A DNA stretch of 64,000 nucleotides from Janibacter sp. CX7 (GCF_024362365.1 NZ_CP101464.1:992001-1056000); one strand, 5' to 3'. Shown: positions 1-10,323, numbered from the stretch's first letter. Translations and numbers: made by a program. Notes: generated from the letters alone by a model not told the origin.

Positions 1-309
1 AACATCGGCGACATCGGCGGCCTGGCCATCGGGCACGCGGCCTACCGGATCGCCGTCGGCGACGCGGCCGAGGAGGTCGGCGAGGACGGGCTGACCGGCG
101 ACCAGCGGTTCTTCAGCAACTGGGCGCGAGTGTGGTGCGGCGACGCGCGCACCGAGGAGGCCGTGCGGCTGCTGTCGATCGACCCGCACAGCCCGCAGGA
201 CGTCCGGGCCAATGCCGTGCGCAACATCGACGCCTTCCACGAGGCCTTCGGCACCGCCGAGGGCGACGACATGTGGCTCGACCCGCACGAGCGCGTCTCC
301 CTCTTCTGA
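1..309 (+). CDS. M13-family zinc metallopeptidase, C-terminal end (partial)
   Basis: The window opens inside this gene in frame 1 and 102 residues remain. The first residues, NIGDIGGLAI, match the conserved ENxxD segment of neprilysin/PepO-type M13 peptidases; the zinc-binding Glu would be the codon just before base 1. The conserved tail follows: DGLTGDQRFF, NWARVW, the DPHSP motif and a final PHERVSLF. These enzymes cleave oligopeptides with a single zinc; bacterial members are cytoplasmic or cell-envelope peptidases, and location cannot be judged without the N-terminus. The family usually ends in a C-terminal Trp, here replaced by Phe. The next gene starts 4 bases after the stop, so the two may be co-transcribed. 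The family call is firm; the substrate is unknown. Confidence 0.9.
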   Translation, partial: NIGDIGGLAIGHAAYRIAVGDAAEEVGEDGLTGDQRFFSNWARVWCGDARTEEAVRLLSIDPHSPQDVRANAVRNIDAFHEAFGTAEGDDMWLDPHERVSLF

Positions 310-313
310 GCCG

Positions 314-784
314 ATGACCCGCGAGGTGTCGTCAGCGCGTGACCGGGATGCGCTCGGCCGCGCGGAGAACTCGCGTCCACGTGACGGCCTCGGCCGACCC
401 CTGCCGCACGGCAGCGCGGGCGTGGCGCGAGTGGAGGCGCGCGAGCGCACCCCCGACGAGGCGCTGGCCGAGGCCCAGGAGTACCTCGACGCCGAGATGC
501 CCTTCCACGCCCACGAGGTGCTCGAGGAGCAGTGGAAGCGTGCCCCCGAGCCCGAGCGTGCCCTCTGGCAGGGGCTGGCCCAGCTCGCCGTCGGCCTGAC
601 CCACCAACGCCGGGGCAACTCCCGCGGCGCGGTGAGCGTGACGAGCCGCGGCGCCGACGCCGTCGAGCGCTATGTCGCGATCGCCCCCCACGGGATCGAC
701 GTCGGCGGGCTGGTCGTCTGGGCGCGGGCGCTGGCCGCCCGGCCCGACGGCGAGGTGCCGGTGCCCTCCCTTCGCCTGGTCTGA
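314..784 (+). CDS. DUF309 domain protein
   Basis: The protein has 156 residues and matches DUF309. It shows the FHAHEVLEEQWK signature (the family's AHE..E..W motif) near residues 60-70, then LWQGLAQLAVGLTHQRRGN. The family is a small all-helical bundle of unknown biochemical function. The first 45 residues are poorly conserved Arg-rich sequence; the ATG at 314, four bases after the peptidase stop, was taken as start, but a later start such as a GTG near residue 37 is possible. No signal peptide or membrane segment is present. The neighbours (M13 peptidase upstream, ftsY 58 bases downstream) give no functional hint. Confidence 0.75.
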   Translation: MTREVSSARDRDALGRAENSRPRDGLGRPLPHGSAGVARVEARERTPDEALAEAQEYLDAEMPFHAHEVLEEQWKRAPEPERALWQGLAQLAVGLTHQRRGNSRGAVSVTSRGADAVERYVAIAPHGIDVGGLVVWARALAARPDGEVPVPSLRLV

Positions 785-842
785 GGGGAGCGCCCGCCAC
801 GGGTTCGGCGAGGTCGGTGGGGCCTGCGAAGATGACCCCGTG

Positions 843-2282
843 ATGGGAATCGACACGCTGACCGAGTACATCGCCGTCGCGATCGGGCTGCTGGTCCTCC
901 TCGGGGGGCTCGCGGTGGGCCTGCTGCGCGGAGGCCGGGGCAAGAGCAAGGAGCTGCCGCCGGAGCACCGCCCGCCGGAGCGCCCCAAGGGCACCACCGA
1001 CCACCGCAGCGGCACGATCGTCCTCGACCGGCCGAGTGACCACGCCCAGCCCCAGGCTCCGCCTGCCGAGGCGAAGGGGGAGACCCCGCCTGCCGAGACG
1101 AAGCCTGCGGAGCGCCCCGCCGAGCCGGCCGCGCCCGAGACGACCACATCCACGACGAGCGAGCCCGAGACCGCGGACGAGGACGTCACGCCCGTCGGGC
1201 CCGATGCCGGCGCCGAGCGGGCCACCACCGCCCCGCCGGCCACGACCGAGCCGGCCACCGAGACCACGCCGGACGCTGACGCCCCGGTCGAGCCCGAGGT
1301 GCCCACCGCGCCCGAGACGGCCGAGCAGGCCGCCGTCGAGCCCGAGCTCGACACCCCCGCCCCGACCAAGGACCGGATGCGCTCGCTGCGCACCCGCCTG
1401 GCCCGCTCCAACGGCGCGATCGGCAAGGGCCTGCTCGCGCTGCTGTCGCAGGGCAAGCTCTCCGAGGAGGACTGGGAGGAGGTCGAGGACACCCTGCTCG
1501 TCGCCGACCTGGGCATGGAGCCGACGACCGAGCTCGTCGACTCGCTGCGCGAGCACGTCTCCGTCGACGGCACGACCGACCCCGAGGTCGCCAGGGACTG
1601 GCTCTACGCCGACCTGCTGCGCCTCGTCGACCCGACCATGGACCGCGGCCTGGCCGCCTCGCGCGTCGACGGTCGCCCCGCCTGCATCCTCGTCGTCGGG
1701 GTCAACGGCACCGGCAAGACGACGACCGTCGGCAAGCTCGCCCGCGTGCTCGTCGCCAACGACCGCGACGTCGTGCTCGGTGCGGCCGACACCTTCCGCG
1801 CCGCAGCGGCCGACCAGCTCGAGACCTGGGGCGCCCGGGTCGGCGTCCCGACGATCCGCAGCGACCGTGAGGGCGCGGACCCCGCGGCCGTGGCCTTCGA
1901 CGCGGTCAAGGCGGCCGCGGACACCGAGGCCGACGCGGTGATCGTCGACACCGCCGGTCGCCTGCACAACAAGGTCGGCCTCATGGACGAGCTGGCCAAG
2001 GTCAAGCGCGTCATCGAGAAGCAGACCCCCATCGACGAGGTGCTCCTCGTCCTCGACGCGACGACCGGGCAGAACGGCCTGGCCCAGGCGAAGATCTTCG
2101 CCGAGGCCGTCGACGTCACCGGTGTCGTGCTCACGAAGCTCGACGGCACTGCCAAGGGCGGCATCGTCGTCGCCGTGCAGCGCACGCTCGGGGTGCCGGT
2201 GAAGCTCGTCGGCCTCGGCGAGGGGCCGGACGACCTCGCGCCCTTCGTGCCGGAGGCCTTCGTCGACGCCATCGTCGGCTGA
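843..2282 (+). CDS. ftsY: Signal recognition particle receptor FtsY
   Basis: FtsY is the SRP receptor GTPase that docks ribosome-SRP complexes at the membrane. The 479-residue protein has an N-terminal hydrophobic helix (about residues 8-28), a long acidic Glu/Pro/Thr/Ala-rich linker to about residue 175, then the NG domain. The P-loop GVNGTGKTT lies near residue 286, followed by DTFRAAAADQLETW, DTAGRLH near 369 and TKLDGTAKGG near 430, all SRP-GTPase signatures. The membrane helix plus acidic linker is usual for actinobacteria. ATG 843 was chosen because the hydrophobic helix begins directly after it; a GTG one codon upstream is an alternative. A strong terminator follows at once. Its partner ffh is downstream, beyond the nitrogen genes. 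Confidence 0.97.
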   Translation: MGIDTLTEYIAVAIGLLVLLGGLAVGLLRGGRGKSKELPPEHRPPERPKGTTDHRSGTIVLDRPSDHAQPQAPPAEAKGETPPAETKPAERPAEPAAPETTTSTTSEPETADEDVTPVGPDAGAERATTAPPATTEPATETTPDADAPVEPEVPTAPETAEQAAVEPELDTPAPTKDRMRSLRTRLARSNGAIGKGLLALLSQGKLSEEDWEEVEDTLLVADLGMEPTTELVDSLREHVSVDGTTDPEVARDWLYADLLRLVDPTMDRGLAASRVDGRPACILVVGVNGTGKTTTVGKLARVLVANDRDVVLGAADTFRAAAADQLETWGARVGVPTIRSDREGADPAAVAFDAVKAAADTEADAVIVDTAGRLHNKVGLMDELAKVKRVIEKQTPIDEVLLVLDATTGQNGLAQAKIFAEAVDVTGVVLTKLDGTAKGGIVVAVQRTLGVPVKLVGLGEGPDDLAPFVPEAFVDAIVG

Positions 2283-2298
2283 TCCGGCAGCACCACGA

Positions 2299-2340
2299 CG
2301 AAGGGGCGCCCGCCGCGACATCGCGGCGGGCGCCCCTTCG
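2299..2340. terminator. Hairpin terminator between ftsY and the convergent gene
   Basis: A perfect 20-bp inverted repeat (2299-2318 with 2321-2340, two bases between) starts 17 bases after the ftsY stop and ends 26 bases before the stop of the convergent gene. It can terminate both. There is no T-run, as is common in high-GC actinobacteria. The outer arms are CGAAGGGG and CCCCTTCG, an inverted pair of the heptamer enriched across this window. Confidence 0.8.
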
Positions 2341-2365
2341 CTGTGCCCGGGGCCGGGCGGGGTGA

Positions 2366-3124
2366 TCAGGTGCGCTGGTTGAAGGTCAGGTAGTAGCGCA
2401 GCTGGGTCGAGGTCTGGATCGCCCAGGCGACCTCGACGTTGACCGTCGAGGTGCGGCTCGAGTCACCGGGGACGGGCGCGGTGCACGTGGCCGTGCGGCC
2501 CTTGATGAGGACGATGCCGCCGATGCAGTTGATGTCCGACTTCGTGTGGCCGTACTGGCTCATGCCACGCGCGATCTGCCCCTCGAGGTCGTCGGCGCTC
2601 AGCTGGTGCCGGCTGCTCGTGTTGGGCGTGCCCGCGGGGGCCGGGGGGACCGACTGCGTGGACGACGGCGAGTAGGTCGACGAGGGTGTGGTGGTCGTCG
2701 ACGGGGTCGTCGGCTCCGTGGTCGGCTCGGTGGTCGGCTCGGTGGTCGTCGTGGGCTCTGTGGTCGTCGTGGGCTCTGTGGTCGTCGTGGGCGGGGCCGT
2801 CGACGAGGCCGTGGTCGTCTCGTCGTCATCGTCGCCGAGCGCCACCAGACCGATCCCGCCGCAGCACACGAGGGCCAGGACGAGGGCGACCGCGCCAGCG
2901 ATCCAGGCCCACGCCGGGACGCCACCCTTGGTCGGCGGGGTCCCGCCGGGGTGACCTCCGTAGGGGTTGGTGCCCTGCTGACCGTACGGCTGCTGGCCGT
3001 AGGGCTGCTGACCGTACGGCTGCTGCTGTCCCTGCGGCTGGCCGTAGGGCTGCTGACCATGGGGCTGCTGGCCGTAGGGCTGGTGGGGACCGGGCTGGCC
3101 CGGAGGGGTGGGCGGCTGCGTCAT
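2366..3124 (-). CDS. Membrane-anchored DUF4333-like protein with PYGQQ and Thr/Pro repeats
   Basis: The 252-residue protein has a Gln/Pro/Gly/Tyr-rich cytoplasmic head (residues 1-68, repeats of PYGQQ), one membrane helix (about 70-95), a DDDDE patch, a Thr/Pro/Glu spacer (about 103-170, repeats of PTTTTE) and a small globular C-terminal domain (about 175-252). That domain has two cysteines (200 and 214) that probably pair, and looks like DUF4333. This is a common actinobacterial layout: disordered head, one helix, wall-spanning spacer, outer domain. The biochemical role is unknown. Its ATG overlaps the stop of the upstream DCC-family gene by 4 bases (ATGA), so translation is probably coupled. 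Confidence 0.7.
   Translation of the reverse strand: MTQPPTPPGQPGPHQPYGQQPHGQQPYGQPQGQQQPYGQQPYGQQPYGQQGTNPYGGHPGGTPPTKGGVPAWAWIAGAVALVLALVCCGGIGLVALGDDDDETTTASSTAPPTTTTEPTTTTEPTTTTEPTTEPTTEPTTPSTTTTPSSTYSPSSTQSVPPAPAGTPNTSSRHQLSADDLEGQIARGMSQYGHTKSDINCIGGIVLIKGRTATCTAPVPGDSSRTSTVNVEVAWAIQTSTQLRYYLTFNQRT
2705..2791 (-). repeat. In-gene tandem repeats coding the Thr/Pro/Glu spacer
   Basis: Imperfect tandem units of 12-18 bases encode three PTTTTE blocks and then PTTE blocks (residues 112-140) of the DUF4333-like protein. This is a coding low-complexity repeat likely to vary in copy number between strains. Confidence 0.75.
2975..3079 (-). repeat. In-gene tandem repeats coding PYGQQ units
   Basis: Near-identical 15-base units encode PYGQQ, PHGQQ and PYGQP blocks (residues 16-50) of the same protein. 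The unit length keeps the frame, so copy-number change would not break the gene. Confidence 0.8.
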
Positions 3125-3516
3125 GACTCTCCCTGCTCGTGGTGCGCCGGGAGGCTGCATGCTGGTGTTCCCCCCGGAAATGCCTGTCTGTGTCCTGCAA
3201 CCCAACGGTAGGCCAGACCCGCGAGCGCGTGCAGGCCGGGCAGGCGCAGCGCGACCCCGACGGGCCGCACCCACCAGCGCGAGGCGAGGAGCACCGCCGC
3301 GACGGCGTCGTGGCCGGAGGCGATGGCGCCGTCGGCGCCGACCCACTGCAGCGCCTCGTCGCACTGCTCCTGCGTCAGGCCGAGCGAAGGGAGGTCCAGC
3401 CGCTGGCTCGGGGCGACGTCGTAGTCGGCGGGAGAGCGACGCAGGCGCCGGACGACGAGGTCGGCGCAGGTCGTGCACATGCCGCAGTCGCCGTCGAAGA
3501 CGAGGATCGGACGCAT
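3121..3516 (-). CDS. DCC-family (DUF393) thiol-disulfide oxidoreductase-like protein
   Basis: The 131-residue protein starts MRPILVFDGDCGMCTTC. The DxDCxxC motif at residues 9-15 is the hallmark of the DCC/DUF393 family, distantly thioredoxin-like and predicted to act in thiol-disulfide exchange; direct biochemistry is scarce. A hydrophobic Arg/Trp stretch in the C-terminal half may touch the membrane. The gene overlaps the DUF4333-like gene by 4 bases, forming a two-gene operon divergent from amtB. The pairing is suggestive because the partner's outer domain has two cysteines, but a redox link is only inferred. Confidence 0.8.
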   Translation of the reverse strand: MRPILVFDGDCGMCTTCADLVVRRLRRSPADYDVAPSQRLDLPSLGLTQEQCDEALQWVGADGAIASGHDAVAAVLLASRWWVRPVGVALRLPGLHALAGLAYRWVAGHRQAFPGGTPACSLPAHHEQGES

Positions 3517-3585
3517 GGACCGATCGTCCCACGTGCTGGGACGGATCCGGCCGCGTCACAGAGGATTAACGCGCACGGGCGAGCG

Positions 3586-3623
3586 GAAACAGCGCCGTAA
3601 CATCGCGCGCCCGGAGCCGAAAC
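3586..3623 (+). promoter_or_regulatory. Candidate GlnR box upstream of amtB
   Basis: GAAAC (3586-3590), GTAAC (3597-3601) and GAAAC (3619-3623) lie on an exact 11-base grid, 24-61 bases before the amtB start. The actinobacterial GlnR operator is built from GTnAC and GAAAC half-sites spaced by 6 bases (11-base period), and amtB-glnK-glnD is a classic GlnR target. The half-site expected at 3608 is degenerate (CGCCC), so this is an imperfect box and the call is an inference. Confidence 0.5.
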
Positions 3624-3646
3624 GGCGCCGCACGAGGGTTCATCCC

Positions 3647-5421
<1,775 letters not shown>

Positions 5422-5435
5422 GCCTCGGACCCCAC

Positions 5436-7808
5436 ATGACCCGCACCGGAAGCGACATGCGATCCGCGCGGCTCGACCTCGCCGGCACCCGGGAGTTCAC
5501 CCTCCCCGGTGCCGGCGAGGCACGCCGGGCGGCCATCGGCGAGGCGACCCGCAGCTGGCTGACCGACCTCTACCGGGAGGCCGTGGGGGAGCGCGAGGGG
5601 ATCGCGCTCGCCGCCGTGGGCTCACTCGGCCGCGGCTGGTCCGGGCCGCTGAGCGACCTCGACCTCGTGCTCGTCCACGACGGGCGCAGCATCCGCCCCG
5701 GCGATCTCACGGCCATGGCCGACCGGCTCTGGTACCCGATCTGGGACTCGGGCCTGGCCCTCGACCACTCCGTGCGCTCGTCCGCCGAGTGCCGGGCCGT
5801 CGCCCGCGACGACCTGTCCGCGGCCGTCGGCCTGCTCGACCTCTCCCTCGTCGTCGGTGACGAGGAGCTCGTCGCCGGTGTGCGCTCCACCGTCGCGCAC
5901 GACTGGCGCTCCGGGGCCCGCACCCGGCTGCCGCAGTTCGTCGAGACGGTGCGGGCCCGTCACCACCGGCACGGCGACCTCAGCCAGCAGGTCGAGCCGG
6001 ACCTCAAGGAGGCCCTGGGCGGCCTGCGCGACGTCACCGTCCTCGACGCGCTCACCCGCGCCTGGCTCACCGACCGCCCCCACGGCGCGGTCGGGCCGGC
6101 CCTCACCCGGCTGCTCGACGTCCGCGACGCGCTGCACGTCGTGAGCGGCCGCGGTCGTGACCGGCTCCTGCGCGAGGAGCACGACGCCGTCTCCGCCCTG
6201 CTCGGCTTGGCCGACCCCGACGACCTGCTGACGCAGGTCTCGAGCTCGGCCCGGACCATCGCCTGGGCGCTGGAGTCGACGATGCGGCGTGCCAGCCAGA
6301 GCCAGCGGGCCCGCACGCTGCGGGTCGGACCCCGCCGACCGACGATGACCCCGCTCGGCCACGGGCTCTTCGCGCACGACGGCGAGGCGGTCCTCGGCTC
6401 GACCCGGCTCGTCGGGGTCGACGCGAGCCTCCCCCTTCGTGCTGCCGTCGTCGCGGCCCGCCACCGGCTGCCGCTCGCGCCGCAGACCCTCGCCAACCTC
6501 GCGGCCTGCCCCGACCTGCCGACACCGTGGGACGAGCAGGCCCGCGACCTGCTCTCCGACCTGCTCGCCGCCGGCCCCGGGCTCGAGGCCGTCTGGGAGG
6601 GCCTCGACCAGGTCGGCGTGGTCGAGCGCTGGCTGCCGGAGTGGACCGCGGTGCGGTGCCGCCCGCAGCACAACCCCGTGCACCGGCACACCGTCGACCG
6701 GCACCTGCTCGAGACCGTCGCCCGGGCGGCGGCGCTCGCCCGCGACGTCGCCCGGCCCGACCTGCTGCTGCTCGCCGCCCTGCTCCACGACATCGGCAAG
6801 ATCGCTGGTGCCCGCGACCACTCGCGCACGGGCGCCGACCTCGCCGACGGCGTGCTGCGGCGCTGGGGCCTGGCCGAGGAGGACCGCGAGGTCGTCGTGC
6901 TGCTCGTCCGCGAGCACCTGACCCTCATCGAGATGGCCACCCGGCGCGACCTGTCCGACCCCGCGACCGCGGCGGCCGTGGGCGACCTCGTCGGGCAGGA
7001 CGCGCAGACCTTCGAGCTGCTGCGGGCGCTCACCGTCGCCGACGCCCGGGCTGCCGGGCCCGCGGCCTGGACCGACTGGCGCGCCAGCCTGCTCGACACG
7101 CTCACGGGACAGGTCCGCGCCCGGCTCACCGGGGTCGCGCCGCCCGTGCCGCCCCTCGCGCCCGCCCCACGGGTCGACGACGAGGCCATCGGCGACGTCG
7201 TCGCCGGCCGACCGCACGTGCGCGTCGAGCCGGGGCCGGGTGGGTGGACGCTCACCGTGCACTGCCGGGACCGGACGGGCCTCTTCGCCGACACCGCGGG
7301 CCTGCTCGCCGCGCACGGCATGACGGTCCGTCGGGCCCGCCTGGCGACCGTCGACGGCATCGCCGTCGACGAGTGGTTCGTCGAGTCGCCCGGAGGCGAC
7401 CCGCCGGAGCCGCTGCGGATCACCGCCGGCCTCACCCGCCTCGAGGCAGGTGACCGTGCGGCGCTCGGCTCCCTCGCCCGGCGCCGACGCGCCCCGGAAC
7501 GGTCCGGGACGGCCGGCGGCGCCCGCGCCTTCGTGCTGCCGAGCGCCGGCAGCGGGGCGACGGTCATCGAGGTGCGCGCGCAGGACCGACCGGGGCTCCT
7601 GCACGACCTCGGCCTCGTCCTCGCGGGGGAGGGGCTCAGCGTCAGGTCGGCGCACATCTCCACGCACGCGGGCCAGACCCTCGACACCTTCTACGTCACC
7701 GACCGCGATGGTCGTGAGCTCGGGCCGGCCGCCGTGGCCCGGGCCGTCTCGGCCGTCATCGACGGGTGTGACGGAGACGGTGACGAAGGGAGCGCCGCGG
7801 GCAGATAA
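5436..7808 (+). CDS. glnD: P-II nucleotidyltransferase/removing enzyme GlnD
   Basis: GlnD adds and removes a nucleotidyl group on P-II Tyr51 in response to nitrogen status. Domains in this 790-residue protein: nucleotidyltransferase with GSLGRGWSGPLSDLD near residues 61-75; a central helical region; an HD domain with LLHDIGK near 449 and a downstream DHSRTGADL; and two C-terminal ACT domains (about 595-680 and 705-780), the likely glutamine sensors. All catalytic motifs are intact. ATG 5436 is the longest start, but the in-frame ATG at 5457 has a better ribosome site (GGAAG six bases upstream) and may be the true start, which would shorten the protein by 7 residues. The stop codon lies in the probable -10 box of ffh. 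Confidence 0.95.
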   Translation: MTRTGSDMRSARLDLAGTREFTLPGAGEARRAAIGEATRSWLTDLYREAVGEREGIALAAVGSLGRGWSGPLSDLDLVLVHDGRSIRPGDLTAMADRLWYPIWDSGLALDHSVRSSAECRAVARDDLSAAVGLLDLSLVVGDEELVAGVRSTVAHDWRSGARTRLPQFVETVRARHHRHGDLSQQVEPDLKEALGGLRDVTVLDALTRAWLTDRPHGAVGPALTRLLDVRDALHVVSGRGRDRLLREEHDAVSALLGLADPDDLLTQVSSSARTIAWALESTMRRASQSQRARTLRVGPRRPTMTPLGHGLFAHDGEAVLGSTRLVGVDASLPLRAAVVAARHRLPLAPQTLANLAACPDLPTPWDEQARDLLSDLLAAGPGLEAVWEGLDQVGVVERWLPEWTAVRCRPQHNPVHRHTVDRHLLETVARAAALARDVARPDLLLLAALLHDIGKIAGARDHSRTGADLADGVLRRWGLAEEDREVVVLLVREHLTLIEMATRRDLSDPATAAAVGDLVGQDAQTFELLRALTVADARAAGPAAWTDWRASLLDTLTGQVRARLTGVAPPVPPLAPAPRVDDEAIGDVVAGRPHVRVEPGPGGWTLTVHCRDRTGLFADTAGLLAAHGMTVRRARLATVDGIAVDEWFVESPGGDPPEPLRITAGLTRLEAGDRAALGSLARRRRAPERSGTAGGARAFVLPSAGSGATVIEVRAQDRPGLLHDLGLVLAGEGLSVRSAHISTHAGQTLDTFYVTDRDGRELGPAAVARAVSAVIDGCDGDGDEGSAAGR

Positions 7809-7811
7809 CCT
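7806..7811 (+). promoter_or_regulatory. -10 box TAACCT for leaderless ffh mRNA
   Basis: TAACCT sits 7 bases before the GTG start of ffh, which puts the predicted transcript start at or next to the start codon. There is no Shine-Dalgarno sequence, as expected for a leaderless mRNA. Confidence 0.5.
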
Positions 7812-7818
7812 TGGCCGG

Positions 7819-9447
7819 GTGTTCACCAGCCTGTCCGACCGCCTGACCGCGACCTTCAAGAACCTCCGCGGCAAGGGGCGCCTGTCCGAGTCCGACGTCA
7901 ACAAGACCGTCCGGGACATCCGGATGGCCCTCATCGACGCCGACGTGGCGCTGCCCGTCGTCAAGGAGTTCACCGCCGCGGTGCGCGAGCGTGCCACCGG
8001 CGCGGAGGTGAGCCAGGCCCTCAACCCCGCCCAGCAGGTCATCAAGATCGTCAACGACGAGCTCGTGACGATCCTCGGTGGCAACACCCGCACGATCCAG
8101 TTCGCCAAGCGGCCGCCGACGGTCATCATGCTCGCCGGCCTCCAGGGCTCCGGCAAGACGACCTTCGCCGGCAAGCTCGGCGCCTGGCTCAAGGAGCAGG
8201 GCCACACCCCGCTCCTCGTCGCGGCCGACCTGCAACGCCCCAATGCCGTCACCCAGCTCGAGGTGACCGGTCAGCGTGCGGGCGTCCCGGTCTTCGCGCC
8301 GGAGCGCGGCAACACCGGCGGCCACGACGCCGTCCTCGAGTCGGGGGAGGGCACCCGCTCCTTCGGCGACCCGGTCTCGGTCAGCCGCGCCGGCATCAGC
8401 CACGCGCAGGCCCAGCACCACGACGTCGTCATCGTCGACACCGCCGGCCGTCTCGCCGTCGACGCCGAGCTCATGCAGCAGGCGGCCGACATCCGCGCCG
8501 CCGTCGAGCCGGACGAGGTCCTCTTCGTCATCGACTCGATGATCGGCCAGGCGGCCGTCGAGACCGCGCGGGCCTTCGCCGAGGGCGTCGACTTCACCGG
8601 TGTCGTCCTGTCGAAGCTCGACGGTGACGCCCGCGGTGGTGCCGCGCTGTCGGTTGCCGGCACGACCGGGCGGCCGATCATGTTCGCCTCCACCGGCGAG
8701 CAGACCAAGGACATCGAGGTCTTCCACCCCGACCGCATGGCCGGCCGGATCCTCGACATGGGTGACGTCCTGACGCTCATCGAGCAGGCCGAGCGCGCCT
8801 TCGAGCGCGGCGAGGCCGAGGAGATGCAGCGCAAGTTCCTCGCCGAGGAGGACTTCACCTTCGACGACTTTCTCCAGCAGATGTCCGCGATCAAGCGGAT
8901 GGGCTCGCTGAAGTCGATGCTCAAGATGATGCCGGGCATGGGCCAGATGTCCGCCCAGCTCGACAACCTCGACGAGCGCGAGTTCGACCGGGTCGAGGCG
9001 ATGGTCCGCTCGATGACCCCCTTCGAGCGCACCCACCCCAAGCAGATCAACGGCTCGCGTCGCTCGCGCATCGCCAAGGGCTCGGGCGTGACTGTCTCCG
9101 AGGTCAACCAGCTCCTCGAGCGCTTCACCGAGGCGCAGAAGATGATGAAGCAGCTCGCCCGCGGCGGCGGCATGCCGGGCATGCCCGGTGTCCCCGGCAT
9201 GGGCGGCGGGCGCAAGAAGCAGACCAAGCAGCCCAAGAAGAAGGGCAAGTCGGGCAACCCCGCCAAGCGCGCCCAGCAGGAGCGCGAAGCCGCCGAGAAG
9301 GCGGCCGGGCGCGGTCCCGCCGGGTCCGCCTTCGGCGGCGGTGCGGCCGGTGGCGGTGCTGCTGGTGGCCAGGGCGGCCTGCCGGCCGACCTCGACCCGA
9401 GCCAGCTGCCGAAGGGCTTCGAGAAGTTCCTCGGCGGCGGCAGCTGA
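7819..9447 (+). CDS. ffh: Signal recognition particle protein Ffh
   Basis: Ffh binds 4.5S RNA and signal sequences and delivers nascent chains to FtsY. The 542-residue protein has an N-domain, a G-domain with P-loop GLQGSGKTT near residue 108, DTAGRLAVD near 210 and SKLDGDARGG near 268, then a Met-rich M-domain with SRRSRIAKGSG near 415. An unusually long Gly/Lys/Ala-rich tail (about 455-542) follows the Met-Pro-Gly repeats. GTG 7819 gives the canonical start FTSLSDRL and fits the leaderless -10 box. It lies right after glnD, as in other actinobacteria. Confidence 0.97.
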   Translation: MFTSLSDRLTATFKNLRGKGRLSESDVNKTVRDIRMALIDADVALPVVKEFTAAVRERATGAEVSQALNPAQQVIKIVNDELVTILGGNTRTIQFAKRPPTVIMLAGLQGSGKTTFAGKLGAWLKEQGHTPLLVAADLQRPNAVTQLEVTGQRAGVPVFAPERGNTGGHDAVLESGEGTRSFGDPVSVSRAGISHAQAQHHDVVIVDTAGRLAVDAELMQQAADIRAAVEPDEVLFVIDSMIGQAAVETARAFAEGVDFTGVVLSKLDGDARGGAALSVAGTTGRPIMFASTGEQTKDIEVFHPDRMAGRILDMGDVLTLIEQAERAFERGEAEEMQRKFLAEEDFTFDDFLQQMSAIKRMGSLKSMLKMMPGMGQMSAQLDNLDEREFDRVEAMVRSMTPFERTHPKQINGSRRSRIAKGSGVTVSEVNQLLERFTEAQKMMKQLARGGGMPGMPGVPGMGGGRKKQTKQPKKKGKSGNPAKRAQQEREAAEKAAGRGPAGSAFGGGAAGGGAAGGQGGLPADLDPSQLPKGFEKFLGGGS

Positions 9448-9454
9448 TCGACCG

Positions 9455-10255
9455 ATGGGTTCGCCGACGCTCCACGCGGTGACCTCGGGGACCTCCGGCC
9501 CCCGGGTCGCCTTCTGCCACGGGCTCTTCGGCCAGGGGCGCAACTGGACCCAGATCGCCAAGGGGCTGGCCGACATCAGCCGGCCGACCCTGCTCGACAT
9601 GCCCGACCACGGACGGTCGCCGTGGACCGAGCGCTTCGACTACCCGACCGCCGCCGACATCGTCGCCGACAACCTGCGGGCGATCGACCCGGACGAGCCG
9701 TGGATCGTCGTCGGGCACTCGATGGGCGGCAAGATCGCGATGCTCGTGGCCCTGCGCCACCCCGAGCTCGTCGAGCGGCTGTGCGTCGTCGACATCTCGC
9801 CGGCCGCGACGACGAGCTTCAGCGAGTTCGAGACCTACATCGCCGCGATGCAGGCGATGGACCTCGGCAGCATCACCACCCGTGAGCAGGCCGACGCGGC
9901 GATGCGCGAGGCCGCGCCCGACCCGGGAGTGCGGGCCTTCCTCCTGCAGAACCTGCGCCGTGAGGGCGAGGGCTGGCGCTGGCAGCCCAACCTCGAGGTG
10001 ATCGGCCGCGACATCGCCACCATCGGCGGCTGGCCCACCGACGAGGTGGCGGGTCTCGCCCCCTTCGACAAGACGGTGCTGTGGCTCGCCGGCGAGCGCT
10101 CCCTCTACGTCACCGACGACGAGCTCGCCGAGATGCGACGACTCTTCCCCCGGGTGCGGCTCGTGACCGTCAAGGGCGCCGGGCACTGGGTGCACTCCGA
10201 GGCGCCCGAGGTGACGCTCCAGTCGCTGCGGGCGCTCATCACCTCGTCACGCTGA
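9455..10255 (+). CDS. Alpha/beta-fold hydrolase (YbfF/ABHD11-like)
   Basis: The 266-residue protein is a complete alpha/beta hydrolase. It has an early CHGLFGQGRNW oxyanion segment, a DMPDHGRS loop, the nucleophile elbow GHSMGG (near residue 90) and a late GAGHWVHSE block supplying the catalytic His. The HGLFG...NW and DMRNHG-like signatures resemble esterases of the YbfF/ABHD11 type. The substrate is unknown; a small ester or thioester is likely. It starts 7 bases after the ffh stop and is probably co-transcribed. There is no signal peptide, so it is cytoplasmic. Confidence 0.85.
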   Translation: MGSPTLHAVTSGTSGPRVAFCHGLFGQGRNWTQIAKGLADISRPTLLDMPDHGRSPWTERFDYPTAADIVADNLRAIDPDEPWIVVGHSMGGKIAMLVALRHPELVERLCVVDISPAATTSFSEFETYIAAMQAMDLGSITTREQADAAMREAAPDPGVRAFLLQNLRREGEGWRWQPNLEVIGRDIATIGGWPTDEVAGLAPFDKTVLWLAGERSLYVTDDELAEMRRLFPRVRLVTVKGAGHWVHSEAPEVTLQSLRALITSSR

Positions 10256-10323
10256 CGCCGGGGTGTGATGGAGTGGAGGTGTCCGGCGGTCATGCCGGGC
10301 ACCCCGACCGAGAGGACCCGATC

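Noticed and set aside
42..2321. Very long open frames antisense to real genes (also 5622-8252, 14681-17311 and 61361-63823 on the minus strand).
   Set aside because: They mirror high-GC3 genes whose products are clearly recognised; the antisense proteins are Arg/Gly/Asp-rich with no domains.
2975..3079. Regular repeats resembling a small CRISPR or VNTR array.
   Set aside because: Units are 15 bases, contiguous, and encode PYGQQ repeats in frame; there are no spacers or cas genes.
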